A DNA stretch of 7,405 bases, taken from contig CAZCCL010000126.1 in the NCBI GenBank assembly GCA_964497095.1, forward strand, positions 1 through 7,405. The letters are read 5' to 3'. Below the pieces are notes generated by a model. That model did not search any database, had not been told where the DNA came from, and worked only from the letters and a program-made list of their open reading frames with translations. Shown in pieces: positions 1-6,685 of this stretch (position 1 is its first letter; each line of letters opens with the position of its first letter). Source of the DNA: CAVPLM01 sp964497095 (GTDB taxonomy: Bacteria; Actinomycetota; Thermoleophilia; RBG-16-64-13). The translations under genes and the position numbers were made by a program.

Positions 1-1
1 G

Positions 2-1165
2 ACCTCCGGGGTGGCCATCGACGAGTTCGAGAAGGCCGGCTTCGAGAAGGTGTTCGATCCGGAGAAGATCGTGCTCATCCCGGACCACTTCACGCCGAAC
101 AAGGACATCAAGTCCGCCGGGCTGGTCAAGCAGATGCGGGATTTCGCCAAGAAGCACGGACTGGTGCACTGGTACGACGTCGGCCGGGTGGGCATCGAGC
201 ACGCCTTCCTGCCCGAGCAGGGCCTGGTGGGGCCGGGTGACGTCGTCCTGGGGGCCGACTCTCATACCTGTACGTACGGGGCCCTAGGCGCGTTCGCCAC
301 CGGGGTGGGCTCGACCGACCTGGCCGGGGCAATGGCTACGGGCGAAGCCTGGTTCCGGGTGCCCGAGACCCATCTCTTCCAGATCGACGGGACCCTGGGC
401 CGCTACGTGACGGGCAAGGACCTCGTCCTTTTCACCATCGGTCGGATCGGGGTGGACGGCGCGCTGTACAAAGCCATGGAGTTCGCGGGATCGGCCGTCA
501 GCGCCCTCTCCATGGACTCCCGCTTCACCATCTGCAACATGGCTGTCGAGGCCGGGGGCAAGAGCGGCATCATCGCTCCCGACGAGACCACCAAAGCCTA
601 CGTGGAGGGGCGGTACCGGGGCACGCCGCGCTACTACACCTCCGACCCCGATGCCTGGTACGAGAAGGTCTACACGTGGAAGGCGGAAGACGTGCCGCTC
701 ATGGTGGCGAAGCCCCACCTGCCCTCGAACACCCAGCCGGCCGAAGAATTGAGCGACATCAAGATCGACCAGGTGGTCATCGGCAGCTGCACCAACGGCC
801 GTATCGAGGACCTGCGCCAGGCCGCGGAGATCCTCCGCGGGCGCAAGGTGGGCAAGGACGTGCGCTGTATCGTCATCCCTGCGACCCAGGCCATCTGGAA
901 GCAGGCCAACGACGAGGGCCTGTTCGACGTGTTCATCGAAGCGGAGGCGGCCGTGTCGACGCCCACCTGCGGCCCCTGTCTGGGCGGGCACATGGGCGTC
1001 CTGGCCGAAGGCGAGCGGGCGGTCTCGACCACCAACCGCAACTTCGTGGGCCGCATGGGCCATCCCGGCTCAGAGGTCTACCTGGCCGGCCCGTACGTGG
1101 CCGCGGCCAGCGCGGTGGCCGGTTATATCGCCACGCCCGACCAGANNNNNNNNNNCGCAGCGTGA
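2..1165 (+). CDS. leuC: 3-isopropylmalate dehydratase, large subunit (partial; 5' end outside window, 3' end at N gap)
   Basis: This is the iron-sulfur large subunit of isopropylmalate isomerase, which converts 2-isopropylmalate to 3-isopropylmalate in leucine synthesis together with LeuD. The reading frame is open from base 2, so the GTG at 11 is an internal Val and not the start. About 35-40 N-terminal residues should lie upstream, since relatives of this shorter archaeal-type class are about 420 aa. Family motifs are clear: PDHFTPNKD, GADSHTCTYGALGAFATGVGSTD, IGSCTNGR and STPTCGPCLGG. The three [4Fe-4S] cysteine codons are at 788-790, 968-970 and 977-979. The C-terminal end (GRMGHPGSEVYLAGP, then GYIATPDQ) is close to the usual end of the family. 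The last codons fall in the N run. If the run is really ten bases, the frame stops at TGA 1163-1165, but that is not reliable. Homoaconitase activity cannot be excluded from sequence alone, but the neighbouring leuD and leuB favour leucine synthesis. Confidence 0.95.
   Translation, partial: TSGVAIDEFEKAGFEKVFDPEKIVLIPDHFTPNKDIKSAGLVKQMRDFAKKHGLVHWYDVGRVGIEHAFLPEQGLVGPGDVVLGADSHTCTYGALGAFATGVGSTDLAGAMATGEAWFRVPETHLFQIDGTLGRYVTGKDLVLFTIGRIGVDGALYKAMEFAGSAVSALSMDSRFTICNMAVEAGGKSGIIAPDETTKAYVEGRYRGTPRYYTSDPDAWYEKVYTWKAEDVPLMVAKPHLPSNTQPAEELSDIKIDQVVIGSCTNGRIEDLRQAAEILRGRKVGKDVRCIVIPATQAIWKQANDEGLFDVFIEAEAAVSTPTCGPCLGGHMGVLAEGERAVSTTNRNFVGRMGHPGSEVYLAGPYVAAASAVAGYIATPDQXXXXAA
1146..1155. other. 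Assembly gap (ten Ns) at the leuC 3' end
   Basis: Ten consecutive N bases interrupt the final codons of leuC. A short round-number run is typical of a scaffold join with unknown true length. The bases after it (1156-1216) hold the end of leuC or the spacer before leuD. Any ORF translated through the Ns is unreliable. Confidence 0.97.
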
Positions 1166-1216
1166 CGGTCTCCAGGCCGTCGGTCACCCCGACCAGATCG
1201 GCGGAAGGAGGCAGCC

Positions 1217-1765
1217 ATGACCGATGCGGCAGCGACCGCGGCGGCCGAGGGGGGCGCGAGACTGCTGCGGGGACGGGCTTGGACCTTCGGGCGAGACGTC
1301 GACACCGACCTCATCATCCCGGCCCGTTACCTCAACATGAAGACGGCCGAGGAGTTGGCCCAGCACGTTATGGAGGACGCCGATCCCACCTTCCCCGGCA
1401 AGGTCAAGCCGGGCGACGTCGTGGTGGCCCAAGAGAACTTCGGCTGCGGCTCGAGCCGGGAGCACGCCCCCCTCGCCCTCAAGGGGGCCGGGGTGTCGGT
1501 GGTGATCGCCAAGAGCTTCGCCCGCATCTTCTACCGCAACGCCTTCAACACCGGGCTGCCCATCTTGGTGGCGCCGGAGGCGGTGGACGGTATCAAGGAA
1601 GGGGACGAGCTGACGGTCGATCTCGCCTCCGGCGAGATCGCAGATCTTACCAGCGGGGCGAAGGTCCAAGCCCAGCCGCTACCGCCGTTCATGCGCGAGC
1701 TGGTGGAAGCGGGGGGCCTGCTGCCGTACCTGAAAGCCCGGGCCGACCGGGCCGCGGCCGGCTGA
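1217..1765 (+). CDS. leuD: 3-isopropylmalate dehydratase, small subunit
   Basis: This small subunit carries the swivelling substrate-recognition domain and works as a heterodimer with LeuC in the cytoplasm. The 182 aa include the family motifs RDVDTDLIIPARYLN (residues 26-40), NFGCGSSREHAP (74-85) and AKSFARIFYRNAFNTGLP (98-115). The loop after the DTD motif reads YLNM, like bacterial isopropylmalate isomerases and unlike the YLRT reported for Methanocaldococcus homoaconitase. This favours the leucine-pathway substrate. The ATG is supported by AAGGAGG at 1205-1211, 5 nt upstream. It gives a low-complexity Ala/Glu-rich extension of about 17 residues before the conserved core, so the protein is slightly longer than the usual 160-170 aa. 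The gene lies just after leuC and 97 nt before leuB, consistent with one operon. Confidence 0.95.
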   Translation: MTDAAATAAAEGGARLLRGRAWTFGRDVDTDLIIPARYLNMKTAEELAQHVMEDADPTFPGKVKPGDVVVAQENFGCGSSREHAPLALKGAGVSVVIAKSFARIFYRNAFNTGLPILVAPEAVDGIKEGDELTVDLASGEIADLTSGAKVQAQPLPPFMRELVEAGGLLPYLKARADRAAAG

Positions 1766-1862
1766 GCAGCGCGGGGCGCGGAGAGCCGACTGTGGGGGCG
1801 GGCGGCCCGATCGGCGCCCGGCGAGAAGTGGAGACAGCGTCCAGAAGACGGAAAGGAACGTC

Positions 1863-2924
1863 ATGAACTACAACATCGCCGTCATGCCCGGCGACGGGAC
1901 CGGTCCCGAGGTGGTGAACGAGGGTCTCAAGGTGCTCAAAGCCGCCGCGGCCCGGGCGGGTTTCACCTACGAACTCACCCACTACGACTTTGGCGGCGAC
2001 CGCTACCTGCGCACGGGAGAGACCCTGCCCGACTCCGCCATCACCGAACTGAGCGGGCACGACGCCATCTTCCTGGGCGCCATCGGCCACCCCGAGGTGA
2101 AGCCCGGCATCCTGGAACTGGGCATCCTCCTCAAGGCCCGCTTCGCCCTCGACCTGTACGTGAACCTGCGGCCGGTCAAGCTCTTCCCCGGAGTGGAGAC
2201 CCCCATCAAAGACAAGGGACCGGCGGAGATCGATTTCGTGGTGGTGCGGGAGAACACCGAGGGCCTGTACGCCTCCACCGGGGGCTTTCTGAAGAAGGGC
2301 ACCCCCGACGAGATCGCAGTGCAGGAGAGCGTGAATACCCGCAAGGGAGTGGAGCGCTGTATCCGCTACGCCTTCGACTACGCCGGACGTCCCGATCGGC
2401 GCGGCCAGCTCACCTTGGTAGGGAAGACCAACGTGCTGACCTACGCTTGGGATCTGTGGTGGCGGGCCTTCAACGAGATCGGAGACGCGGATTATCCCCG
2501 GATCAAGCGAGAGTACGCCCACGTGGACGCCACCTGCATGTGGTTCGTCAAGAACCCGGAATGGTTCGACGTGATCGTGACGGACAACATGTTCGGCGAC
2601 ATCATCACCGACCTGGGAGCCATGATCCAGGGCGGCATGGGGGTGGCGGCGGGTGGCAACATCCACCCCGGCCGGATCGGCATGTTCGAGCCCATCGGCG
2701 GCTCGGCTCCCAAGTACACCGGCCAGAACGTCATCAACCCGTTGGCAGCCATCGGCGCGGTGCAGATGCTGCTCGACTATCTCGGGCAGACCGAGGCGGC
2801 CGGCTGGGTGGAGAGCGGTATCATCCACGCAGTGAGCAAGATGAAGTCCCTTTCGGCCGGGGAGATGGGCATGGGCACCGATGCTGTGGGCGACCTGGTG
2901 GCCGAGTTCGTGATCAAGGGCTGA
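1863..2924 (+). CDS. leuB: 3-isopropylmalate dehydrogenase (isocitrate/isopropylmalate dehydrogenase family)
   Basis: This is a 353-aa beta-decarboxylating dehydrogenase. It most likely oxidises 3-isopropylmalate to 2-oxo-4-methylpentanoate, the step after LeuCD. The catalytic set is intact by motif alignment: R93 and R103 (in LKARFALDLYVNLRP), R129 (VVVRE), Y136, K188 (GKTNVL), D222, D246 and D250 (TDNMFGDIITD). The Leu-Leu pair just before R93 matches the pocket that holds the isopropyl group, and the first half resembles actinobacterial LeuB. The ATG at 1863 has AAAGGA at 1852-1857, 5 nt upstream. One oddity is the cofactor loop: residues 279-285 read GGSAPKY, where NAD-dependent family members normally have HGSAPDI. 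The Lys-Tyr pair is what NADP-dependent isocitrate dehydrogenase has at those positions. Tartrate/malate or homoisocitrate dehydrogenase activity is a less likely alternative, given the leuCD neighbours. Confidence 0.9.
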   Translation: MNYNIAVMPGDGTGPEVVNEGLKVLKAAAARAGFTYELTHYDFGGDRYLRTGETLPDSAITELSGHDAIFLGAIGHPEVKPGILELGILLKARFALDLYVNLRPVKLFPGVETPIKDKGPAEIDFVVVRENTEGLYASTGGFLKKGTPDEIAVQESVNTRKGVERCIRYAFDYAGRPDRRGQLTLVGKTNVLTYAWDLWWRAFNEIGDADYPRIKREYAHVDATCMWFVKNPEWFDVIVTDNMFGDIITDLGAMIQGGMGVAAGGNIHPGRIGMFEPIGGSAPKYTGQNVINPLAAIGAVQMLLDYLGQTEAAGWVESGIIHAVSKMKSLSAGEMGMGTDAVGDLVAEFVIKG

Positions 2925-3058
2925 TCCCGGTTCGCGCGGTCGGGCTTTCTCGGGCGGAGGGCCGTGCAGTCGGGCCAGGGCGCGGTCGCAACGACGCTGT
3001 TACGGGCTCTGGCAAAACGGGTATGTGCCGCGTAGATGCAGGCAGGAAAACGGACGAG

Positions 3059-3064
3059 AGGAGG
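3059..3064 (+). promoter_or_regulatory. Ribosome binding site fixing the EncFtn start
   Basis: AGGAGG lies 5 nt before the GTG at 3070. It selects that GTG over the upstream in-frame GTG at 3025, which has no comparable site and would add 15 non-conserved, charged residues. Confidence 0.75.
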
Positions 3065-3069
3065 ACAAG

Positions 3070-3369
3070 GTGGCCCTGGAGGTCCCTCAGGAGCCGCTCA
3101 GTGATCTGAGCAACCACACGCGAGAGCTGCGCCGCGCCGTCGCATCCCTGATCGAGGAGTTGGAAGCAGCTCAGTGGTACCAGCAGCGCGTGGATACCTG
3201 TACCGATCCGCAGCTCAAGGCCATTCTGGCGCACAATAGAGACGAGGAGAAAGAGCACGCCGCCATGCTCATCGAATGGATCCGCAGGAACGATCCGGCG
3301 CAGGCGAAAGAGCTCAAGGACTATCTCTTCTCCGAGGGCTCGATCACCGGATTGGAAGAGGGCCGCTAG
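3070..3369 (+). CDS. Encapsulated-ferritin-like protein (EncFtn family), no cargo-loading tail seen
   Basis: This is a 99-aa all-helical protein of the encapsulated ferritin family. Known members are ring-shaped ferroxidases that oxidise Fe(II) at a dimer interface and are packaged inside encapsulin nanocompartments. The first helix carries the signature EELEAAQWYQQRVD (residues 29-42). The second carries LKAILAHNRDEEKEHAAM (49-66), followed by EWIRRNDP and YLFSEGSI. By remembered alignment to the Rhodospirillum rubrum protein (offset of two residues), the entry-site and ferroxidase positions are all kept: E29, E30, E32, W36, Y37, E60 and H63. The protein stops eight residues after SEGSI (end TGLEEGR). 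Shell-targeted relatives continue with a flexible linker and a short Gly-Ser-Leu-type cargo-loading peptide, and neither is visible here. No encapsulin shell gene is in the window. The gene is 145 nt after leuB and 99 nt before a DUF1003 gene, and it may be the first gene of a stress operon. Family assignment is strong. Function outside a shell is unknown. Confidence 0.88.
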   Translation: MALEVPQEPLSDLSNHTRELRRAVASLIEELEAAQWYQQRVDTCTDPQLKAILAHNRDEEKEHAAMLIEWIRRNDPAQAKELKDYLFSEGSITGLEEGR

Positions 3370-3468
3370 AAGCGCGAGCGACCCTCGGGCTTCGGTGCAG
3401 GGAAGGCGGCGGGCCGTCACAAGGTGCCGCGCGGGTTGTCGGTCGGACGAACGTGGTGGAGGTGGCAT

Positions 3469-3981
3469 ATGACCAGTGGGGACGCTGCTACTGGAAGGAA
3501 GACCGGACTGCACGACCTGGAGGCGCACGCAGCCTCGCTCCTACACCGCCGGGCCAGCCGCAACCTCAACGTTATCGAGGCAGAGGAGCCGCACACGCTG
3601 GGCCAGCGGATGTCCGACCGTTTGACCAAGGGGGCGGGAAGCTGGCGTTTCATACTCGGCTTTCTTGGGTTCCTACTCGTGTGGATGGCGATCAACACGG
3701 TGGCGGCGGTGCATCATTGGGACCCCTATCCCTATATCCTTCTCAATCTCGTCCTCTCGTGCGTGGCCGCGATCCAGGCTCCGGTCATCCTCATGAGTCA
3801 GAACCGCGAAGAAGCCCGGGACAGACTCAGGGCGGAAGCCGACTACGAGGTCAATCTCAAGGCCGAGGTGCTATTGGAGCACCTGACGCAGGAGATCGAG
3901 GTGCTGAAGGCGATGCTTGGTCCGGCCGCGGAAAGACCGGCGCTCGATACGGAGCCGCACCCTCGGGGCCCCAGTGTCTAG
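3469..3981 (+). CDS. DUF1003 family membrane protein
   Basis: This is a 170-aa protein matching the DUF1003 family, whose function is unknown. A soluble N-terminal part (residues 1-55, including RMSDRLTKGAGSW) is followed by two membrane helices, about 60-80 (FILGFLGFLLVWMAINTVAA) and 89-109. Between them is the characteristic WDPYPYILLNLVLS, and after the second helix comes QAPVILMSQNREEARDRLRAEADYEVNLKAE, a charged, probably coiled-coil cytoplasmic tail. The family is typically predicted to sit in the inner membrane with both ends in the cytoplasm. The ATG at 3469 is chosen because GGAGG at 3458-3462 lies 6 nt upstream. A GTG at 3424 would add 15 residues rich in Trp and Arg with no family support. 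The gene sits between the EncFtn-like gene and two universal stress genes, 58 nt before the first usp, so co-transcription is plausible. The role in this setting is not known. Confidence 0.9.
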   Translation: MTSGDAATGRKTGLHDLEAHAASLLHRRASRNLNVIEAEEPHTLGQRMSDRLTKGAGSWRFILGFLGFLLVWMAINTVAAVHHWDPYPYILLNLVLSCVAAIQAPVILMSQNREEARDRLRAEADYEVNLKAEVLLEHLTQEIEVLKAMLGPAAERPALDTEPHPRGPSV

Positions 3982-4039
3982 ACGGGCCTGTGGCGAGGTG
4001 CGGGAGTAGGGCTGGAAGGATCGACGGAAAGGAGACTTC

Positions 4040-4501
4040 ATGAAGACCGTCGTAGTCGGAGTGGACGGTTCTGATGGCGGCAGAACCGCTTTGGATTTCG
4101 CGGTCGAGGAGGCGGCTCTACGGGGAGCCCAGCTGAAGGTGGTGACCGCCTGGGAGATCCCCCCGGCAGTGGTGGCAGGCGTCGTGGCAGATTCGGGCTA
4201 CCTTCAACAGGTCGTGGCTGAAGAGCGGCAGCACGCGGAAGCGATCGCCGCCGAGGCGGTGACCCGTGCAGCTCAGTTGCAGCCATCGGTGATGTGCGAG
4301 GCGCGGGTCCTGCAGGGGCAGGAAGCCAAGGTCATTCTTGAAGAGGCCCGGGACGCAATCGTGGTGGTCGTGGGCAGCCGGGGACACGGAGGCTTCACCG
4401 GGCTGCTGTTGGGCTCGATCAGCCAACAGGTTGTTCATCACGCACATTGTCCTGTTACAGTGGTCCCGCCCTCCGCGAGTCACGACTCGCCTGCTCAGTA
4501 G
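4040..4501 (+). CDS. Universal stress protein, UspA family, ATP-binding type
   Basis: This is a 153-aa single-domain universal stress protein, a cytoplasmic Rossmann-like fold that dimerises and is usually induced by starvation, hypoxia or oxidative stress. The nucleotide-binding features of the ATP-binding subgroup are present: VGVDGS at the first strand (D9) and the Gly-x2-Gly-x9-Gly-Ser loop (G112, G115, G125, S126). The usual HHAHCPVTVV terminal strand follows. The start is supported by AAAGGAG at 4028-4034, 5 nt before the ATG. It is followed after 46 nt by a second, divergent usp gene, suggesting a duplication kept as a pair. Its natural partner is not revealed by sequence. Confidence 0.95.
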   Translation: MKTVVVGVDGSDGGRTALDFAVEEAALRGAQLKVVTAWEIPPAVVAGVVADSGYLQQVVAEERQHAEAIAAEAVTRAAQLQPSVMCEARVLQGQEAKVILEEARDAIVVVVGSRGHGGFTGLLLGSISQQVVHHAHCPVTVVPPSASHDSPAQ

Positions 4502-4547
4502 CCGTTAGTCGAGGCGCTGAACCCGAAGGAGACGACAAGGAGGCCCT

Positions 4548-4991
4548 ATGGAGACCATCGGCGTGTTCCTGAATGGTTCTGAGGAAGCAGCGGCCTCGCT
4601 CGACTTCGGGATCAAGGAGGCGGCCCTGAGACACGCCCGCCTCCGTCTGATAAGCGCGTGGGAAGTGCCGCAGTCGATGCTTGGCGCCGGCGTGGGGGGC
4701 AAGGAACTCTACGACCAGTTTCGGGAAAGCGCCGAGGCCCTTGTCGAGGAGGGGGTGGCCCGTGCGGCCGAGCTCGCTCCCACCGTGGAGTGCGAAAGGC
4801 GGGTGGTGAAGGGTCAGCCCAACAGCGTGTTCCTCGAGGAGTCCGAAGGCTGCACTCTCGTGGTGGCGGCTCGGCGTCGGCAGGGGACTCTGCGGGAGTT
4901 GGTGATAGGTTCGATCAGCCGGCACATACTGAACCATGCCGAGTGCCCAGTGGTTGTCATCCCCATCCTCACGCCTCCGGAGGAGAAGTAG
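4548..4991 (+). CDS. Universal stress protein, UspA family, degenerate ATP site
   Basis: This 147-aa universal stress protein is a paralogue of the preceding gene. Shared blocks include EAALRHARLRLISAWEVP (residues 24-41), GSISRHILNHAECPVVVIP (121-139) and the overall length. The ATP-binding residues differ: the first-strand Asp is Asn (FLNGS, N9), and the first two Gly of the Gly-x2-Gly-x9-Gly-Ser loop are A108 and R111, leaving only G121-S122. ATP binding is therefore doubtful. The protein may act as a non-nucleotide member or as a partner in a heterodimer with its neighbour. AAGGAGG at 4537-4543 lies 4 nt before the ATG. The stop codon is 5 nt from the stop of the convergent phosphatase gene. 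Confidence 0.93.
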   Translation: METIGVFLNGSEEAAASLDFGIKEAALRHARLRLISAWEVPQSMLGAGVGGKELYDQFRESAEALVEEGVARAAELAPTVECERRVVKGQPNSVFLEESEGCTLVVAARRRQGTLRELVIGSISRHILNHAECPVVVIPILTPPEEK

Positions 4992-4996
4992 ACGTC

Positions 4997-6685
4997 TTAC
5001 ACCCGGGCGGCGGTCTCGTCCCTCTTCGATACCAGCAGCACGGCGACGTCGTCGGGTGGTGGCTTGCCGTTCGCTTCTTCCAGCTCGAGCATGACTTCGT
5101 CGAGCAGGCCGACCGAGATGGGGCCGGGAGCGGCCTGGGCGAAGCGCCCCGTGAGCCGGTCGATGCCGTAGCGCTCGGATGAGCCCGGCTCCAGCGCGCC
5201 TTCGAAGAGGCCGTCTGTGTAGAAGAGCAGGCTCCACGCCCGCGGCAACTGGAAGACCTCCAGCCGCCAACCGTCGTCGTGCTCACACCCCAGAGGCAGG
5301 ACCGGCTTGACCAACAGCAATCTCGCCTCCTTCGCTATCACCAGCGGAGGAGGATGGCCGGCGTTCGCGAGGGTGAGCGACCCGGTGGAGGCATCGATGC
5401 GTCCGGCGAGAAGGGTGCAGTAGAAGTTGTCGTTGCTTCTCTCGCTATAAAGGACCTTGTTGAGTGCATCGAGGGTCTGCCGGGGAGGCGTCTCGGCGTC
5501 GGCTAGGCCCCGCCACGCCGAGCGCAGAGTGGCACCGAGGGCAGCGGCATCCGGGCCGTGGCCGCTGACGTCCCCAATGACGAAACGCACGGTCTGGTCG
5601 TCATGCACGACATAGTCCACGAAATCGCCCCCCAAGCCCAGCCGGCGCTCGCCGCTGCGGTAACGTATGTGGATGTCCAGCCAGGGGTGGGGGTCCAGGG
5701 AGCGGGAGAGCAGGCTCCGCTCCAGCCGTTTGTGAAGCGCCTCTGCTTCTGCGTGCTCCAGCGCTACGGCCGCCTGGTCGGCAAAGCGCTGGGCGAGAGC
5801 GAACCGGGTAGGATCGAGGCTTTCCTGGACCTGCTCCCAACCGATCACGAGCAGGAAGGCGGAGGAGGGAGCGAGCAGTATGGGGATCCTCAGGACGGAC
5901 CGTAGACCCAGGGCTCGAGCCATGTCGGACTCGCGGTCGGGCCAGATCTCGAGGGCAGTGTCGGGAACGAACCGGCAAAGACCGGAGGCCAGATCGTCCA
6001 CCAGTCCGGGAATCCTGGTGGCCTCGGCCTGCCACCCGACAGGGAACAGCGGATGAGACGGGTCTCTGCCCAGAAGCAGCAGACGTCCGTCGGCGTAGCT
6101 GTAGAGCGACGCGGAGCGCGAGGCGAAAGTGTCCCGAGCCCCGGCGCAGATCGCCTTGATCATGTCGTCGTATTGCTCGAAGCTGTGGAAGGCCGGTGCC
6201 AGGGCGAGAATGCTCTCCACGGCGGCCTTGGCCCCCTCGCTCTCCGCCAGGGCTCGGGAGAGAAGAGCTTCCCGGGCAGCGCCCCGACGGCGGACGAAGC
6301 GGGCGGCAAGGCCGGCCACTATCGCGGCCAGGGTCCAAAGGGCTATGGCGACTACTATCACCGCCGGATCTACGAACCCCCCGAAGTCGGCCACGAAGAT
6401 GACAAAGGCGACGCCGCCCACCAGGGCAACGGTCCCCCCGATGACGGGTCCGGCGGCGATCGCGGCCAACACCCCGAACAAAGCCGCCGCTGCTCCGGGT
6501 ATGCCGAGGTAGTGAGCGGTCTGTTCGAGCAGCCCGATCCCGTAGAACAATGCCAACTGAGCGACGCAACCCACGAGAAGCACGACCCACCAATCCCCCC
6601 ACACAAGGTCCGGCCTGGAGGGCGGTGCGGAGGATAGTCCGCTCCGACCCGGCGGGGGAGAGGGTCGACGGGTAGAAAGGATCAA
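4997..6685 (-). CDS. Membrane-anchored GAF-PP2C (SpoIIE/RsbU-type) serine phosphatase
   Basis: This 562-aa protein has a short basic Pro-rich N-terminus, about four predicted membrane helices (roughly 31-52, 63-80, 83-100 and 106-131) and a connecting helix. A GAF-like sensor domain (about 155-312) precedes a SpoIIE-type PP2C catalytic domain (about 330-555). Metal-binding Asp motifs are intact: GGDF (D354), IGDVSGHG (D372), FYTDGL (D491) and PPDDVAVLLV (D545/D546), plus NAGHPPP. Such phosphatases remove the phosphate from an anti-sigma-factor antagonist of the STAS type, freeing it to bind the anti-sigma kinase. The gene immediately upstream encodes exactly such a protein. The start is a TTG at 6685-6683 within TTGA, overlapping the upstream stop by 4 nt, with AGGAG at 6700-6696. 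Translational coupling is likely. The signal sensed by the membrane and GAF parts is not evident. No kinase (RsbW-like) gene is present in the window. Confidence 0.93.
   Translation of the reverse strand: MILSTRRPSPPPGRSGLSSAPPSRPDLVWGDWWVVLLVGCVAQLALFYGIGLLEQTAHYLGIPGAAAALFGVLAAIAAGPVIGGTVALVGGVAFVIFVADFGGFVDPAVIVVAIALWTLAAIVAGLAARFVRRRGAAREALLSRALAESEGAKAAVESILALAPAFHSFEQYDDMIKAICAGARDTFASRSASLYSYADGRLLLLGRDPSHPLFPVGWQAEATRIPGLVDDLASGLCRFVPDTALEIWPDRESDMARALGLRSVLRIPILLAPSSAFLLVIGWEQVQESLDPTRFALAQRFADQAAVALEHAEAEALHKRLERSLLSRSLDPHPWLDIHIRYRSGERRLGLGGDFVDYVVHDDQTVRFVIGDVSGHGPDAAALGATLRSAWRGLADAETPPRQTLDALNKVLYSERSNDNFYCTLLAGRIDASTGSLTLANAGHPPPLVIAKEARLLLVKPVLPLGCEHDDGWRLEVFQLPRAWSLLFYTDGLFEGALEPGSSERYGIDRLTGRFAQAAPGPISVGLLDEVMLELEEANGKPPPDDVAVLLVSKRDETAARV

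Noticed and set aside
284..1063. Long minus-strand open frame (259 codons) opposite leuC
   Set aside because: It mirrors the strongly conserved leuC frame. Its product is compositionally odd (Gly, His, Arg rich) with no recognisable motif, and long antisense frames are expected at this GC content.
1766..1862. Hairpin or attenuator between leuD and leuB
   Set aside because: The 97-nt spacer is GC-rich but shows no clear stem followed by a U-tract, and no leucine-codon leader peptide.
676..1866. Plus-strand open frame running through the N gap
   Set aside because: It is an out-of-frame reading of leuC and leuD, continuous only because Ns were translated as X, and it has an Arg/Gly-rich shadow composition.
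1689..2828. Minus-strand open frame of 379 codons opposite leuB
   Set aside because: LeuB on the plus strand has an intact catalytic set and a good ribosome binding site. The antisense product resembles no family and spans the leuD/leuB spacer.
1863..2924. Assignment as homoisocitrate or tartrate/malate dehydrogenase, suggested by the RENTEG motif
   Set aside because: Actinobacterial LeuB proteins have a closely similar motif, the Leu-Leu substrate pocket is present, and leuC and leuD are adjacent.
2925..3069. Possible promoter TTACGG (3000-3005) with TATGTG (3022-3027) before the EncFtn gene
   Set aside because: The spacing is 16 nt but both boxes are poor matches. Such combinations occur by chance, so it is not listed as a feature. 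No iron-box-like motif was seen here.
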